Shown: piece by piece, positions 57,900-64,000 of the stretch | How positions within the stretch are numbered: the first letter of the stretch is position 1 | Layout of the letters: every line of letters starts with the position of its first letter | Assembly: GCA_003240625.1 (NCBI GenBank) | Contig: QFMX01000006.1 | Span: 1 to 64,000, forward strand | Direction: 5' to 3' | Length of the DNA stretch: 64,000 bases | Source: Sphingomonas taxi | GTDB taxonomy: Bacteria > Pseudomonadota > Alphaproteobacteria > Sphingomonadales > Sphingomonadaceae | Made by a program: the position numbers and the translations under genes | Notes under the pieces: generated by a model | What the model was told of the DNA's origin: nothing | Databases searched by the model: none | The model's input: only the letters and a program-made list of their open reading frames with translations

Positions 57900-58505
57900 T
57901 CACCACCGATAATTAAAACTAATACTAATCCGCTCACCCTTGGCAGCATTTGGCACGACCTCATGCCTGAGCCAACTCTCCCACAAAAACACGCTCCCAG
58001 GCTTAGGCTCGGCATAAACGAACGTCCGCAGATCCTCCGCCGCATCCTCCAGCCGCGTCGGCGCCGCCATCATCATCGGCAACCGAGGATCTTCCAGCTT
58101 CAACGCCCCGGCCCCCTCCGGGATCGCCACGTACATCGTCCCAGACACGACGCTATGCGGATGGATATGCCCCGAATGCGCGCCGCCCGGCTTCAGGACG
58201 TTCACCCAAAGACTGTCGAGCTTCAACTTCCGCCCACCGAGATCGAACGCACAATCCTTCGCGAACTGCGCGACATGCTTGTTGAGCACCCGCACCAGAT
58301 CCCCGAACCGCGGATCGCGCAGCGGCAGGTCGTTCAGCGACGCATATGACGTGTACCCGCGATACCCATGCGCCTTCGACCACGCGACACCCGCGCGATC
58401 GGCCTTCGCCAGTTCGAGCGCGGCGTCCTCGAGTTCCTCGACCAGATCATCGTCCCCGAGATCGGCCTCGTAGAACCGCGTGGCAAACAAGGAACGGGTG
58501 GTCAT
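57900..58505 (-). CDS. 2OG-Fe(II) oxygenase family protein (TIGR02466 type)
   Basis: 201 residues from ATG 58505. Double-stranded beta-helix with iron and 2-oxoglutarate ligands suggested by GGAHSGHIHPHSVVSG (His), and the C-terminal WESWLRHEVVPN with His and the Arg in ERISISFNYRW. The family is called putative 2OG-Fe(II) oxygenase with unknown substrate. Its ATG overlaps the pth stop as ATGA, so translation is coupled to peptidyl-tRNA hydrolase, which may hint at a translation-linked substrate. Confidence 0.85.
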   Translation of the reverse strand: MTTRSLFATRFYEADLGDDDLVEELEDAALELAKADRAGVAWSKAHGYRGYTSYASLNDLPLRDPRFGDLVRVLNKHVAQFAKDCAFDLGGRKLKLDSLWVNVLKPGGAHSGHIHPHSVVSGTMYVAIPEGAGALKLEDPRLPMMMAAPTRLEDAAEDLRTFVYAEPKPGSVFLWESWLRHEVVPNAAKGERISISFNYRW

Positions 58506-59071
58506 GGCTGCATCCTCAACGCGACATCGTTCATGAAGCGGACGTCGTCGCCCTCCGCCAGCCACTTCGCCTCCGCGGCCACCGCGCCAAGCATGTCTGA
58601 TAACGGCTCGATCTCCGCCTTAGAATAATTCCCGAGCACGTAGCCGGTGACGCGGTCCTTGTGCCCCGGATGCCCGATCCCCAGCCGCACCCGCCGAAAC
58701 TCCGGCCCGAGATGCTGGTCGGTCGAGCGCAAGCCATTATGCCCCGCGGTCCCGCCGCCGGTCTTCACCTTCACGCGAAATGGCGCGATGTCGAGTTCGT
58801 CGTGGAACACCGTCAGCGCCTCGACGCCAAGCTTGTAGAACCGCAGCGCCTCGCCGATCGACCGGCCGCTCTCATTCATGAAGGTCGCGGGTTTCAGCAG
58901 CAGGATCTTCGTCGAGCCAATCCGCCCCTCCTGCGTCCAACCCTGGAACTGCTTCTTGACCGCGCCGAAGCCGTGCACCTCGGCGATCGCGTCGGCGACC
59001 ATGAACCCGACATTGTGCCGGTGCATCGCATATTGCGCCCCCGGATTGCCGAGTCCCGCCCAGATCTGCAC
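58502..59071 (-). CDS. pth: Peptidyl-tRNA hydrolase
   Basis: 189 residues from GTG 59071. The start is set by GGAGA 6 nt upstream and by the family beginning MQIWAGLGNPGAQYAMHRHN; ATG 59101 would add 10 residues. Frees tRNA from peptidyl-tRNA dropped by ribosomes. Catalytic His in MHRHNVGFMVADAIAE, Asn in ATFMNESG, Asp in FHDELDIAPF, and GGGTAGHNGLRSTDQHLG. Downstream of rplY in the usual L25-pth order. The 2OG oxygenase follows. Confidence 0.96.
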   Translation of the reverse strand: MQIWAGLGNPGAQYAMHRHNVGFMVADAIAEVHGFGAVKKQFQGWTQEGRIGSTKILLLKPATFMNESGRSIGEALRFYKLGVEALTVFHDELDIAPFRVKVKTGGGTAGHNGLRSTDQHLGPEFRRVRLGIGHPGHKDRVTGYVLGNYSKAEIEPLSDMLGAVAAEAKWLAEGDDVRFMNDVALRMQP

Positions 59072-59107
59072 GTGGTATTCTCCAAAAGACGCGTCAGCCA
59101 CTCAACC

Positions 59108-59190
59108 GTGTTCTCCTGCGAACGCAGGAGCCCAGGGTAACGGGCGATGGCGCTGCGTGATCCTGGCCCCCCGCGTTCGCGAGGGAACAA
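59108..59190. repeat. Short inverted repeat, family G (copy 7)
   Basis: GTTCTCCTGCGAACGCAGGA then GCCCAGGG at left; CCTGG then CCCCCCGCGTTCGCGAGGGA at right. Between pth and the rplY terminator. Confidence 0.8.
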
Positions 59191-59210
59191 GAGGGCAGGG
59201 GAAGCCCCAT

Positions 59211-59252
59211 AAAACGAAACGGGCGGGAAAGCCCTAGCTTTCCCGCCCGCCA
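59211..59252 (-). terminator. Intrinsic terminator after rplY
   Basis: On the minus strand CGGGCGGGAAAGC pairs with GCTTTCCCGCCCG (GC-rich stem of about 13 bp) around TAGG, followed by TTTCGTTTT. It separates rplY from pth transcripts at least in part. Confidence 0.85.
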
Positions 59253-59280
59253 GATCATCCTAAGACGAAGGGCTGAACCC

Positions 59281-59979
59281 TCAGTCCTTCTTCTGCGGCG
59301 TGATCTTGTCGTCGTGGTTGTCGTCGTCGTTCGGCTCGACCGGGGTCTCTTCCTCGGCAGCAGCCTCGGCAGCCTGTGCTTCGGCGACTTCGGCCTCGAG
59401 GATCTCGTCCTCGACGGTCGGCACGGTCGGCGGCACGATCGTGGCGATCGCGAAGTCGCGGTCGTCGATCGCGGGCACAGCACCCTTGGGCAGCTTCACG
59501 TCGCTGATGTGGATCGAATCACCGATCTCCAGACCGGCGAGCGAAATCGTGATCTCGCTCGGGATGTCCGAAGCGTCGACGACCAGCTCGACCTCATGGC
59601 GCGTGATGTTCAGAACACCCTTGCCCTTCTTGATGCCCGGCGCGTCGTCTTCGTCGGTGAACACGACCGGCACGGCGACCGTCACGGTCGAGTGCGCACC
59701 GATGCGCAGGAAGTCGACATGGATCGGGCGGTCGGTGACCGGGTGGAACGAGACGTCCTTCGGCAGCGTGCGCACGCCGTTGACCATCACGACCGAATTC
59801 ATGAAGTGGCCGGTCATCAGCGCCTTCATCAGCGCCTTTTCCTCGAGGTGAACCGAGGTGGGTTCCTTGTTCAGGCCGTAGATCACGGCAGGCACGCGGC
59901 CATCACGACGCAGCGCCCGGGAGGCTCCCTTGCCAACCCGGTCACGCGTCTCGGCTGCGAGCGTCAACTGGTCGCTCAT
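59281..59979 (-). CDS. rplY: Ribosomal protein bL25 (CTC long form)
   Basis: 232 residues, with GGAGA before the ATG. The N-terminal 5S-rRNA-binding L25 domain (about 1-95, LTLAAETRDRVGKGASRALR, PAVIYGLNKEPT) is followed by the CTC beta domain (about 96-190) with GKGVLNITRHEVELVVDASD, IPSEITISLAGLEIGDSI. A C-terminal acidic, low-complexity tail (about 195-232, EAQAAEAAAEEETP, NDDDNHDD) is longer than in many relatives. Works on the central protuberance of the 50S subunit. Confidence 0.96.
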   Translation of the reverse strand: MSDQLTLAAETRDRVGKGASRALRRDGRVPAVIYGLNKEPTSVHLEEKALMKALMTGHFMNSVVMVNGVRTLPKDVSFHPVTDRPIHVDFLRIGAHSTVTVAVPVVFTDEDDAPGIKKGKGVLNITRHEVELVVDASDIPSEITISLAGLEIGDSIHISDVKLPKGAVPAIDDRDFAIATIVPPTVPTVEDEILEAEVAEAQAAEAAAEEETPVEPNDDDNHDDKITPQKKD

Positions 59980-60098
59980 CTGTATTCTCCGAAACTCGTT
60001 TGTTGTCCTTCCCGCCCACGCCTCCAGGGATGACCATGGACCGGAAGCGCGGGCGCATAGCGGAAAGCAGCGTCAGAATCAACTAAACCTGAACCCTC

Positions 60099-60239
60099 GC
60101 CCCTCCGGGGAGAGGGAGGGGCCCGCACGCGCTTGCGGGTGGGAGGGTGAGGGGAGTGAGGCTCGGGACGTTCGCGCCAACTCCCCCTCACCCTTCCGTC
60201 GCAAGGCTCCTCCCTCCCTCTCCCCGAGGGGAGAGGGAC
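60099..60239. repeat. Palindromic repeat, family C (copy 3)
   Basis: CTCGCCCCTCCGGGGAGAGG then GAGGGGCCCGCACGCGCTTG at left; CTCCTCCCTCCCTCTCCCCG then AGGGGAGAGGG at right. Shares interior bases with the copy at 36550 (GTGAGGCTCGGGAC). Confidence 0.9.
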
Positions 60240-60248
60240 TCGGGCAGC

Positions 60249-61169
60249 TCAATACTGTACCCGCTCGGCCTTCACGCCAAGCTTCGCTAACTGCGCCTGA
60301 ACGCTATCGGCCCCCGCCAAATGCCCCGCACCGACCGCGATAAACACAGTCCCCGGCGACTTCATCCGGTTCGCGACCCACTCGGCCCAGCGCGCATTGC
60401 GATCCACCAGCAACACCTTCGCCACCTCTGGCGAATCCTTCAAACTATCGTTCATCTCGCGCGCCAAAGCCTCGGGATCACCCTTCGCCCATTCATCCAC
60501 CATCGTCGCCATCGTCGTCTCCAACTTAGGCAACTCGTCGATCGTGCTCCCCAGAAACTGCAACTGCGCGGTCTGCGACAGCCCGCCGAAATACCCCAGC
60601 TGCTGCTCCGCCGTCTCCAGCCCCGTAACCGGCTTCCCCGCAGTCTTCGCCGCCGCGGTAATCACCTGCTCAGGCCCGTTCGCCGCATCATACCCCAGCT
60701 TGGACAAAGGCGCGATCGACAGGTTCGTCGCCGCCAGCCACGGCTTGAACCGATCGAACGCATTCGCCGGGAGCCCCAGATCCGTCACCGCCTTAGCATA
60801 CGCCGCCCGCTTGTCCGCCGGCAGCTGCTCGGTCAGCGTCGGCCCGTCCTTCGACACGCCGGTCGCCATCACCAGCGACTGCATCTTGGCGGGGTCCGGC
60901 ATCACCAGCTCCAGCACCACCTGCTGCGACCGATCAAACGCGGTCTTCACCGCCTCGTCGAACCACGTCATGCCCGGCTTCAACACATGGATCGTCCCGA
61001 ACAGGTATATCGTCGTGTCCTTGTCCTTCACCACCCACAGCGCCGGATCGGCGTCGTTAGCGGCCTGAGCCGGCTTCGGCGCAACCTGCGCACAGGCTGG
61101 CAAGGCGAACGCCATGGCAATGGCAGAGAGCGTGGATCGGAACGAAACGATCTTCGAGAACAGCTTCAA
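60249..61169 (-). CDS. GumN/TraB family lipoprotein
   Basis: 306 residues from TTG 61169. That start is chosen because AAGGA lies about 10 nt before it and a lipoprotein signal follows (SAIAMAFALPAC, lipobox LPAC). The frame is open further upstream, but that part only reads the reverse of the tandem repeat at 61261. The TraB/GumN domain begins WVVKDKDTTIYLFGTIHVLK with the GTIH motif, and ends VFIAVGAGHLAGADSVQAQL with the GxxH motif, typical of this possible metalloprotease-like family. Function unsettled; named after a gene of xanthan clusters. Divergent from glyQ. Confidence 0.85.
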   Translation of the reverse strand: MKLFSKIVSFRSTLSAIAMAFALPACAQVAPKPAQAANDADPALWVVKDKDTTIYLFGTIHVLKPGMTWFDEAVKTAFDRSQQVVLELVMPDPAKMQSLVMATGVSKDGPTLTEQLPADKRAAYAKAVTDLGLPANAFDRFKPWLAATNLSIAPLSKLGYDAANGPEQVITAAAKTAGKPVTGLETAEQQLGYFGGLSQTAQLQFLGSTIDELPKLETTMATMVDEWAKGDPEALAREMNDSLKDSPEVAKVLLVDRNARWAEWVANRMKSPGTVFIAVGAGHLAGADSVQAQLAKLGVKAERVQY

Positions 61170-61260
61170 GGGGAGGGCATCCTTACCGTGAGTTCGCCCC
61201 CATGTAGGAGCGCAGACCGCAACGCACCACTTGCCTCCCGCACCCCCATCCGCCAAAGCC

Positions 61261-61318
61261 CAGCCCGTGACCCAGCCCGTGACCCAGCCCGTGACCCAGC
61301 CCGTGACCCAGCCCGTGA
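61261..61318 (+). repeat. 12-bp tandem repeat at the start of glyQ
   Basis: GTGACCCAGCCC is repeated four times at 61267-61314, flanked by partial units. Being 12 bp, the unit keeps the glyQ frame (Val-Thr-Gln-Pro) and offers GTG codons at 61267, 61279, 61291, 61303 and 61315. Confidence 0.95.
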
Positions 61319-62181
61319 AAAAGCCTCTCAGCTTCCAGCGCATGATCCTCACGCTCCACGATTACTGGAGCGAACACGGGTGCCTGATCCTGCAGCCCTA
61401 CGACATGGAAATGGGCGCGGGCACCTTCCACACCGCCACCACGCTCCGCGCGCTCGGTCCCAAGCCGTGGAACGCCGCGTTCGTGCAGCCCTGCCGCCGC
61501 CCGACCGACGGCCGCTACGGCGAGAACCCCAACCGGCTCCAGCATTACTACCAGTATCAGGTCATCCTGAAACCGAGCCCCGCCAACCTCCAGGAACTCT
61601 ACCTCGGCAGTCTGGCCGCGATCGGCATCGACATGCTGAAGCACGACATCCGCTTCGTCGAGGACGACTGGGAAAGCCCGACGCTCGGCGCCTGGGGGCT
61701 CGGCTGGGAGGTCTGGTGCGACGGCATGGAGGTGACTCAGTTCACCTATTTCCAGCAGATGGGCGGCTTCGACATGAAGCCCGTCGCCGGCGAGCTCACC
61801 TACGGGTTGGAGCGCCTGGCGATGTATATCCAGGACAAGGACTCGGTCTACGACCTGGCGTTCAACGATGCCGGCGTGACCTACGGCGACGTGTTCCTGG
61901 AGAACGAGCAGGAGATGTCGAAGTGGAACTTCGAGATCGCCGACACGGACTCCTTGTTCGACCAGTTCCGCAAACACGTAGCCGAATGCGAGAACTCACT
62001 GGCCGCCAAACTCCCGATCCCGGCCTACGAACAGGCGATCAAAGCCAGCCACATCTTCAACCTGTTGCAAGCTCGCGGCGTAATCTCCGTAGCCGAACGC
62101 CAAGCCTATATGGGCCGCGTCCGAGACTTGGCGAAGGGCGCCTGCGCAGCCTGGATGGACAAGCATGGATGGGCAGCGTGA
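61315..62181 (+). CDS. glyQ: Glycyl-tRNA synthetase alpha subunit
   Basis: 288 residues from GTG 61315, which begins VKKPLSFQRMILTLHDYWSE, as expected for the family. TTG 61231 and four repeat GTG codons are in-frame alternatives that would add a Gln-Pro-Val-Thr tail; no good ribosome-binding site decides. Catalytic subunit of the alpha2-beta2 class II enzyme. Features: CLILQPYDMEMGAGTFHTAT, PCRRPTDGRYGENPNRLQHY, FVEDDWESPTLGAWGLGWEV and ELTYGLERLAMY. The beta subunit gene glyS follows 230 bp later with a repeat between. Confidence 0.94.
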   Translation: MKKPLSFQRMILTLHDYWSEHGCLILQPYDMEMGAGTFHTATTLRALGPKPWNAAFVQPCRRPTDGRYGENPNRLQHYYQYQVILKPSPANLQELYLGSLAAIGIDMLKHDIRFVEDDWESPTLGAWGLGWEVWCDGMEVTQFTYFQQMGGFDMKPVAGELTYGLERLAMYIQDKDSVYDLAFNDAGVTYGDVFLENEQEMSKWNFEIADTDSLFDQFRKHVAECENSLAAKLPIPAYEQAIKASHIFNLLQARGVISVAERQAYMGRVRDLAKGACAAWMDKHGWAA

Positions 62182-62197
62182 TGGGCTCGTTAGAAGG

Positions 62198-62396
62198 TGT
62201 GTTCACGCGGAGACGCGGAGACGCGGAGCAGAAGGGAGAAGGGGTGGCTCGCTTCCTCATTCATTCGCCCGTGCTCCAGCCTGGTGACGTGAGACGCCTA
62301 CGGCGTCGAACAGCCGCGCGCAGTGCCCCAAACCTTTCTTCTATTCTTCTACTCCGCGTTTCCGCGTCTCCGCGTGAACCCAACTCCTTCTTCTTC
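62198..62396. repeat. Compound inverted repeat, family E (copy 3)
   Basis: GTTCACGCGGAGACGCGGAG then ACGCGGAGC at left; TCCGCGTTTCCGCGTCTCCG then CGTGAACC at right, with about 120 bp between. It interrupts the glyQ-glyS spacer and ends 15 bp before glyS. Confidence 0.85.
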
Positions 62397-62410
62397 GCGT
62401 GCGAACCCAA

Positions 62411-64000
62411 ATGACCGACTTCCTTCTCGAACTCCGCTCCGAAGAAATCCCCGCCCGGATGCAGGCGAAGGCGCGCGAAGACCTCGCCAGGCTGTTCACC
62501 GCCGAGCTCGTCAAGGCCGGTATCGCCACCAGCGCCATCGTCACCTACGCGACCCCGCGCCGCCTGACGCTGATCGCGCGCGACCTGCCGCTTGAGACCG
62601 CCGCCGTCTCCGAGGAAACCAAGGGCCCCAAGACCTCCGCCCCCCCGCAGGCGCTCGAAGGCTTCCTCCGCAAGACCGGCCTCACCCGCGAGCAACTCGT
62701 CGACCGAAACGGCACGCTCTTCGCGGTCACCGAAAAGCCCGGCAGAGCCACCGCCGCCGTGCTCGCAGAGGCGATCCCCGCGATCGTCCGCGCGTTCCCG
62801 TGGCCGAAGTCGATGCGCTGGGGCGATGCCTCCGCCAGCACCGAATCGCTCCGCTGGGTCCGCCCGCTGCAAGGCATCGTCGCGCTGCTCGGCGAAGAGA
62901 TCGTGCCGTTCGAGATCGCCGGCATCGCCAGCGGCGCCGCCACGCTCGGCCACCGCTTCCACCACCCGTACCAGATCACGATCGGCGGCGCGCACGACTA
63001 TGTCGAGAAACTGCGCGCCTGCCACGTCATCGTCGACCACGACGAACGCGCCACGCTGATCCGCGACCACGCGCGCGAAGCCGCCGCGCAGGCCGGGCTC
63101 GAACTGATCGAGGACGAAGGCCTCGTCGCAGAGAATGCCGGGCTGACGGAATGGCCGATTCCCCTGTTAGGCCAGTTCGATCCCGCTTTTCTCGACGTCC
63201 CGCCGGAGGTGATCCAGCTCACGGCACGCGTAAATCAGAAATATTTCGTCTGCCGCGGGGCCGACGGAAAGCTCGCGAACGCGTTCGTCTGTACCGCTAA
63301 CATCGATGCGCACGACGGGGGTGCGGGCATCGTCGAGGGCAACCGCAAAGTCCTCGCCGCGCGCCTGTCGGATGCGAAGTTCTTCTACGACACCGACCTC
63401 AAGGTCCCGCTCGAAGAGCAGGCCGAGAAGCTGTCGAAGATCGTCTTCCACGAGAAACTCGGCACGGTGGCGGACAAGGTAGACCGCGTCGCGAAGCTCG
63501 CGCGCTGGCTGGTAGAAGAGGGCATAATAACTTCTGCTTTTGCTTCTGCTCCCCTCCCGCTCGCGGGAGGGGTCGGGGGAGGGCCTGACACAACCACCAC
63601 CGCCGCGCTTGAGGCCAACCCCTCCCCCGACCCCTCCCGCAAGCGGGAAGGGAGCAGTGAGTTGGCAGACCAAGCAGACCGCGCAGCCCGCCTCGCAAAA
63701 GCAGACCTCGTAACCGGCATGGTCGGCGAGTTCCCCGAGCTACAAGGCCTGATGGGCGGCTACTACGCCGCCGCACAGGGCGAGCGCCCATCCGTCGCCA
63801 CCGCCATCCGCGACCACTACAAGCCGGTCGGCCAAGGCGACGACGTCCCCACCGACCCGGTAACGGTGGCCGTGAGCTTGGCGGACAAGCTGGATACGAT
63901 TGCACAGTTTTTCGCTGAAAAAATGGTGCCTACGGGCTCGAAGGACCCCTTTGCTCTTCGCCGTGCTGCCTTGGGAATAATTCAGTTGGCTTTCGCGAAC
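62411..64000 (+). CDS. glyS: Glycyl-tRNA synthetase beta subunit (5' part; runs past the window)
   Basis: The frame is open from ATG 62411 to the window end, 530 residues so far. Begins MTDFLLELRSEEIPARMQAK, typical. Other stretches: RWVRPLQGIVALLGEEIVPF, LGHRFHHPY, CTANIDAHDGG, GNRKVLAARLSDAKFFYDTD, FHEKLGTVADKVDRVAKLAR. The beta subunit carries tRNA-binding and HD domains. Between LARWLVEEG and ADRAARLAKADLVTGMVGEF, where E. coli has only a few residues, lies an extra stretch of about 40 residues coded by a palindromic repeat. After it the family sequence resumes (GDDVPTDPVTVAVSLADKLD, GSKDPFALRRAALG), so the gene seems functional. Confidence 0.95.
   Translation, partial: MTDFLLELRSEEIPARMQAKAREDLARLFTAELVKAGIATSAIVTYATPRRLTLIARDLPLETAAVSEETKGPKTSAPPQALEGFLRKTGLTREQLVDRNGTLFAVTEKPGRATAAVLAEAIPAIVRAFPWPKSMRWGDASASTESLRWVRPLQGIVALLGEEIVPFEIAGIASGAATLGHRFHHPYQITIGGAHDYVEKLRACHVIVDHDERATLIRDHAREAAAQAGLELIEDEGLVAENAGLTEWPIPLLGQFDPAFLDVPPEVIQLTARVNQKYFVCRGADGKLANAFVCTANIDAHDGGAGIVEGNRKVLAARLSDAKFFYDTDLKVPLEEQAEKLSKIVFHEKLGTVADKVDRVAKLARWLVEEGIITSAFASAPLPLAGGVGGGPDTTTTAALEANPSPDPSRKREGSSELADQADRAARLAKADLVTGMVGEFPELQGLMGGYYAAAQGERPSVATAIRDHYKPVGQGDDVPTDPVTVAVSLADKLDTIAQFFAEKMVPTGSKDPFALRRAALGIIQLAFAN
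63548..63657. repeat. Palindromic element inside glyS
   Basis: GCTCCCCTCCCGCTCGCGGG then AGGGGTCGGGGGAGGGCCT at left; CCAACCCCTCCCCCGACCCC then TCCCGCAAGCGGGAAGGGAG at right. Arms and order resemble family A. It is read in the glyS frame without a stop, giving residues about 380-415 (APLPLAGGVGGGPDTTTTAA, then LEANPSPDPSRKREGSS). Confidence 0.93.

Noticed and set aside
61170..61352. Upstream extension of the GumN gene with a TGWV repeat
   Set aside because: It merely reads the tandem repeat backwards; the lipoprotein signal and AAGGA support the start at 61169.

Overview
The window reads as a chromosomal segment of a high-GC alphaproteobacterium of the order Sphingomonadales, most likely Sphingomonas or a close relative. 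Supporting signs are a GcrA cell-cycle regulator, an F0 ATP synthase operon with a b/b' pair and no F1 genes beside it, a petABC bc1 operon, a DnaK C-terminal tail of alphaproteobacterial type, and intergenic spacers packed with GC-rich palindromic repeats. No rRNA, tRNA, CRISPR array, prophage or insertion sequence was recognised.

Layout. 0-6 kb: the 3' end of dnaK, dnaJ, a secreted unknown protein, small secreted and membrane proteins, and purB. 6-8.2 kb: an EF-hand protein, a single-domain BLUF photoreceptor and radC. 8.3-12 kb: a ydbH-ynbE-ydbL operon, probably for envelope lipid transport. 12.4-15 kb: atpI-atpB-atpE-atpF'-atpF. 15-20 kb: an SMR exporter, uvrC, and a coupled polysaccharide-deacetylase/CelD-type acetyltransferase pair. 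20-26 kb: recO, leuB, a GT2-GtrA glycosyltransferase, metZ, apaG, a short LysR regulator and a GNAT protein. 26-33 kb: a serine beta-lactamase-fold protein coupled to an ABC-2 permease, gcrA, an outer-membrane barrel, parE and a BrnT/BrnA toxin-antitoxin pair. 33-38 kb: argD-argF-hslO and queC-queE. 38-44 kb: a secreted unknown, a repeat lipoprotein, lipB, two polytopic membrane proteins, a GNAT protein, hemF and trmL. 44-48 kb: petABC and apt. 48-55 kb: the more variable part, with a Gly/Tyr-rich lipoprotein, a MaoC hydratase, a phosphodiesterase lipoprotein, a Met/His-rich barrel with a small partner (possibly copper related), a relatively AT-rich unknown gene and an excalibur protein. 55-64 kb: ychF, an alcohol dehydrogenase, a 2OG-Fe(II) oxygenase coupled to pth, rplY, a GumN/TraB protein, glyQ and the first part of glyS.

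Most genes are housekeeping. The unusual material is in the repeats. At least eight families of 50-230 bp palindromic elements (labelled A to H here) fill the spacers. One related element lies inside glyS and stays in frame, so an essential tRNA synthetase subunit carries about 40 extra residues. One element ends in the Shine-Dalgarno sequence of argF. A different pair of about 147-bp structured trailers begins exactly at the TGA stop codons of the convergent genes gcrA and the outer-membrane barrel. Other signals worth testing are a predicted leader hairpin that hides the BLUF gene's ribosome-binding site and an in-frame 12-bp tandem array at the start of glyQ.
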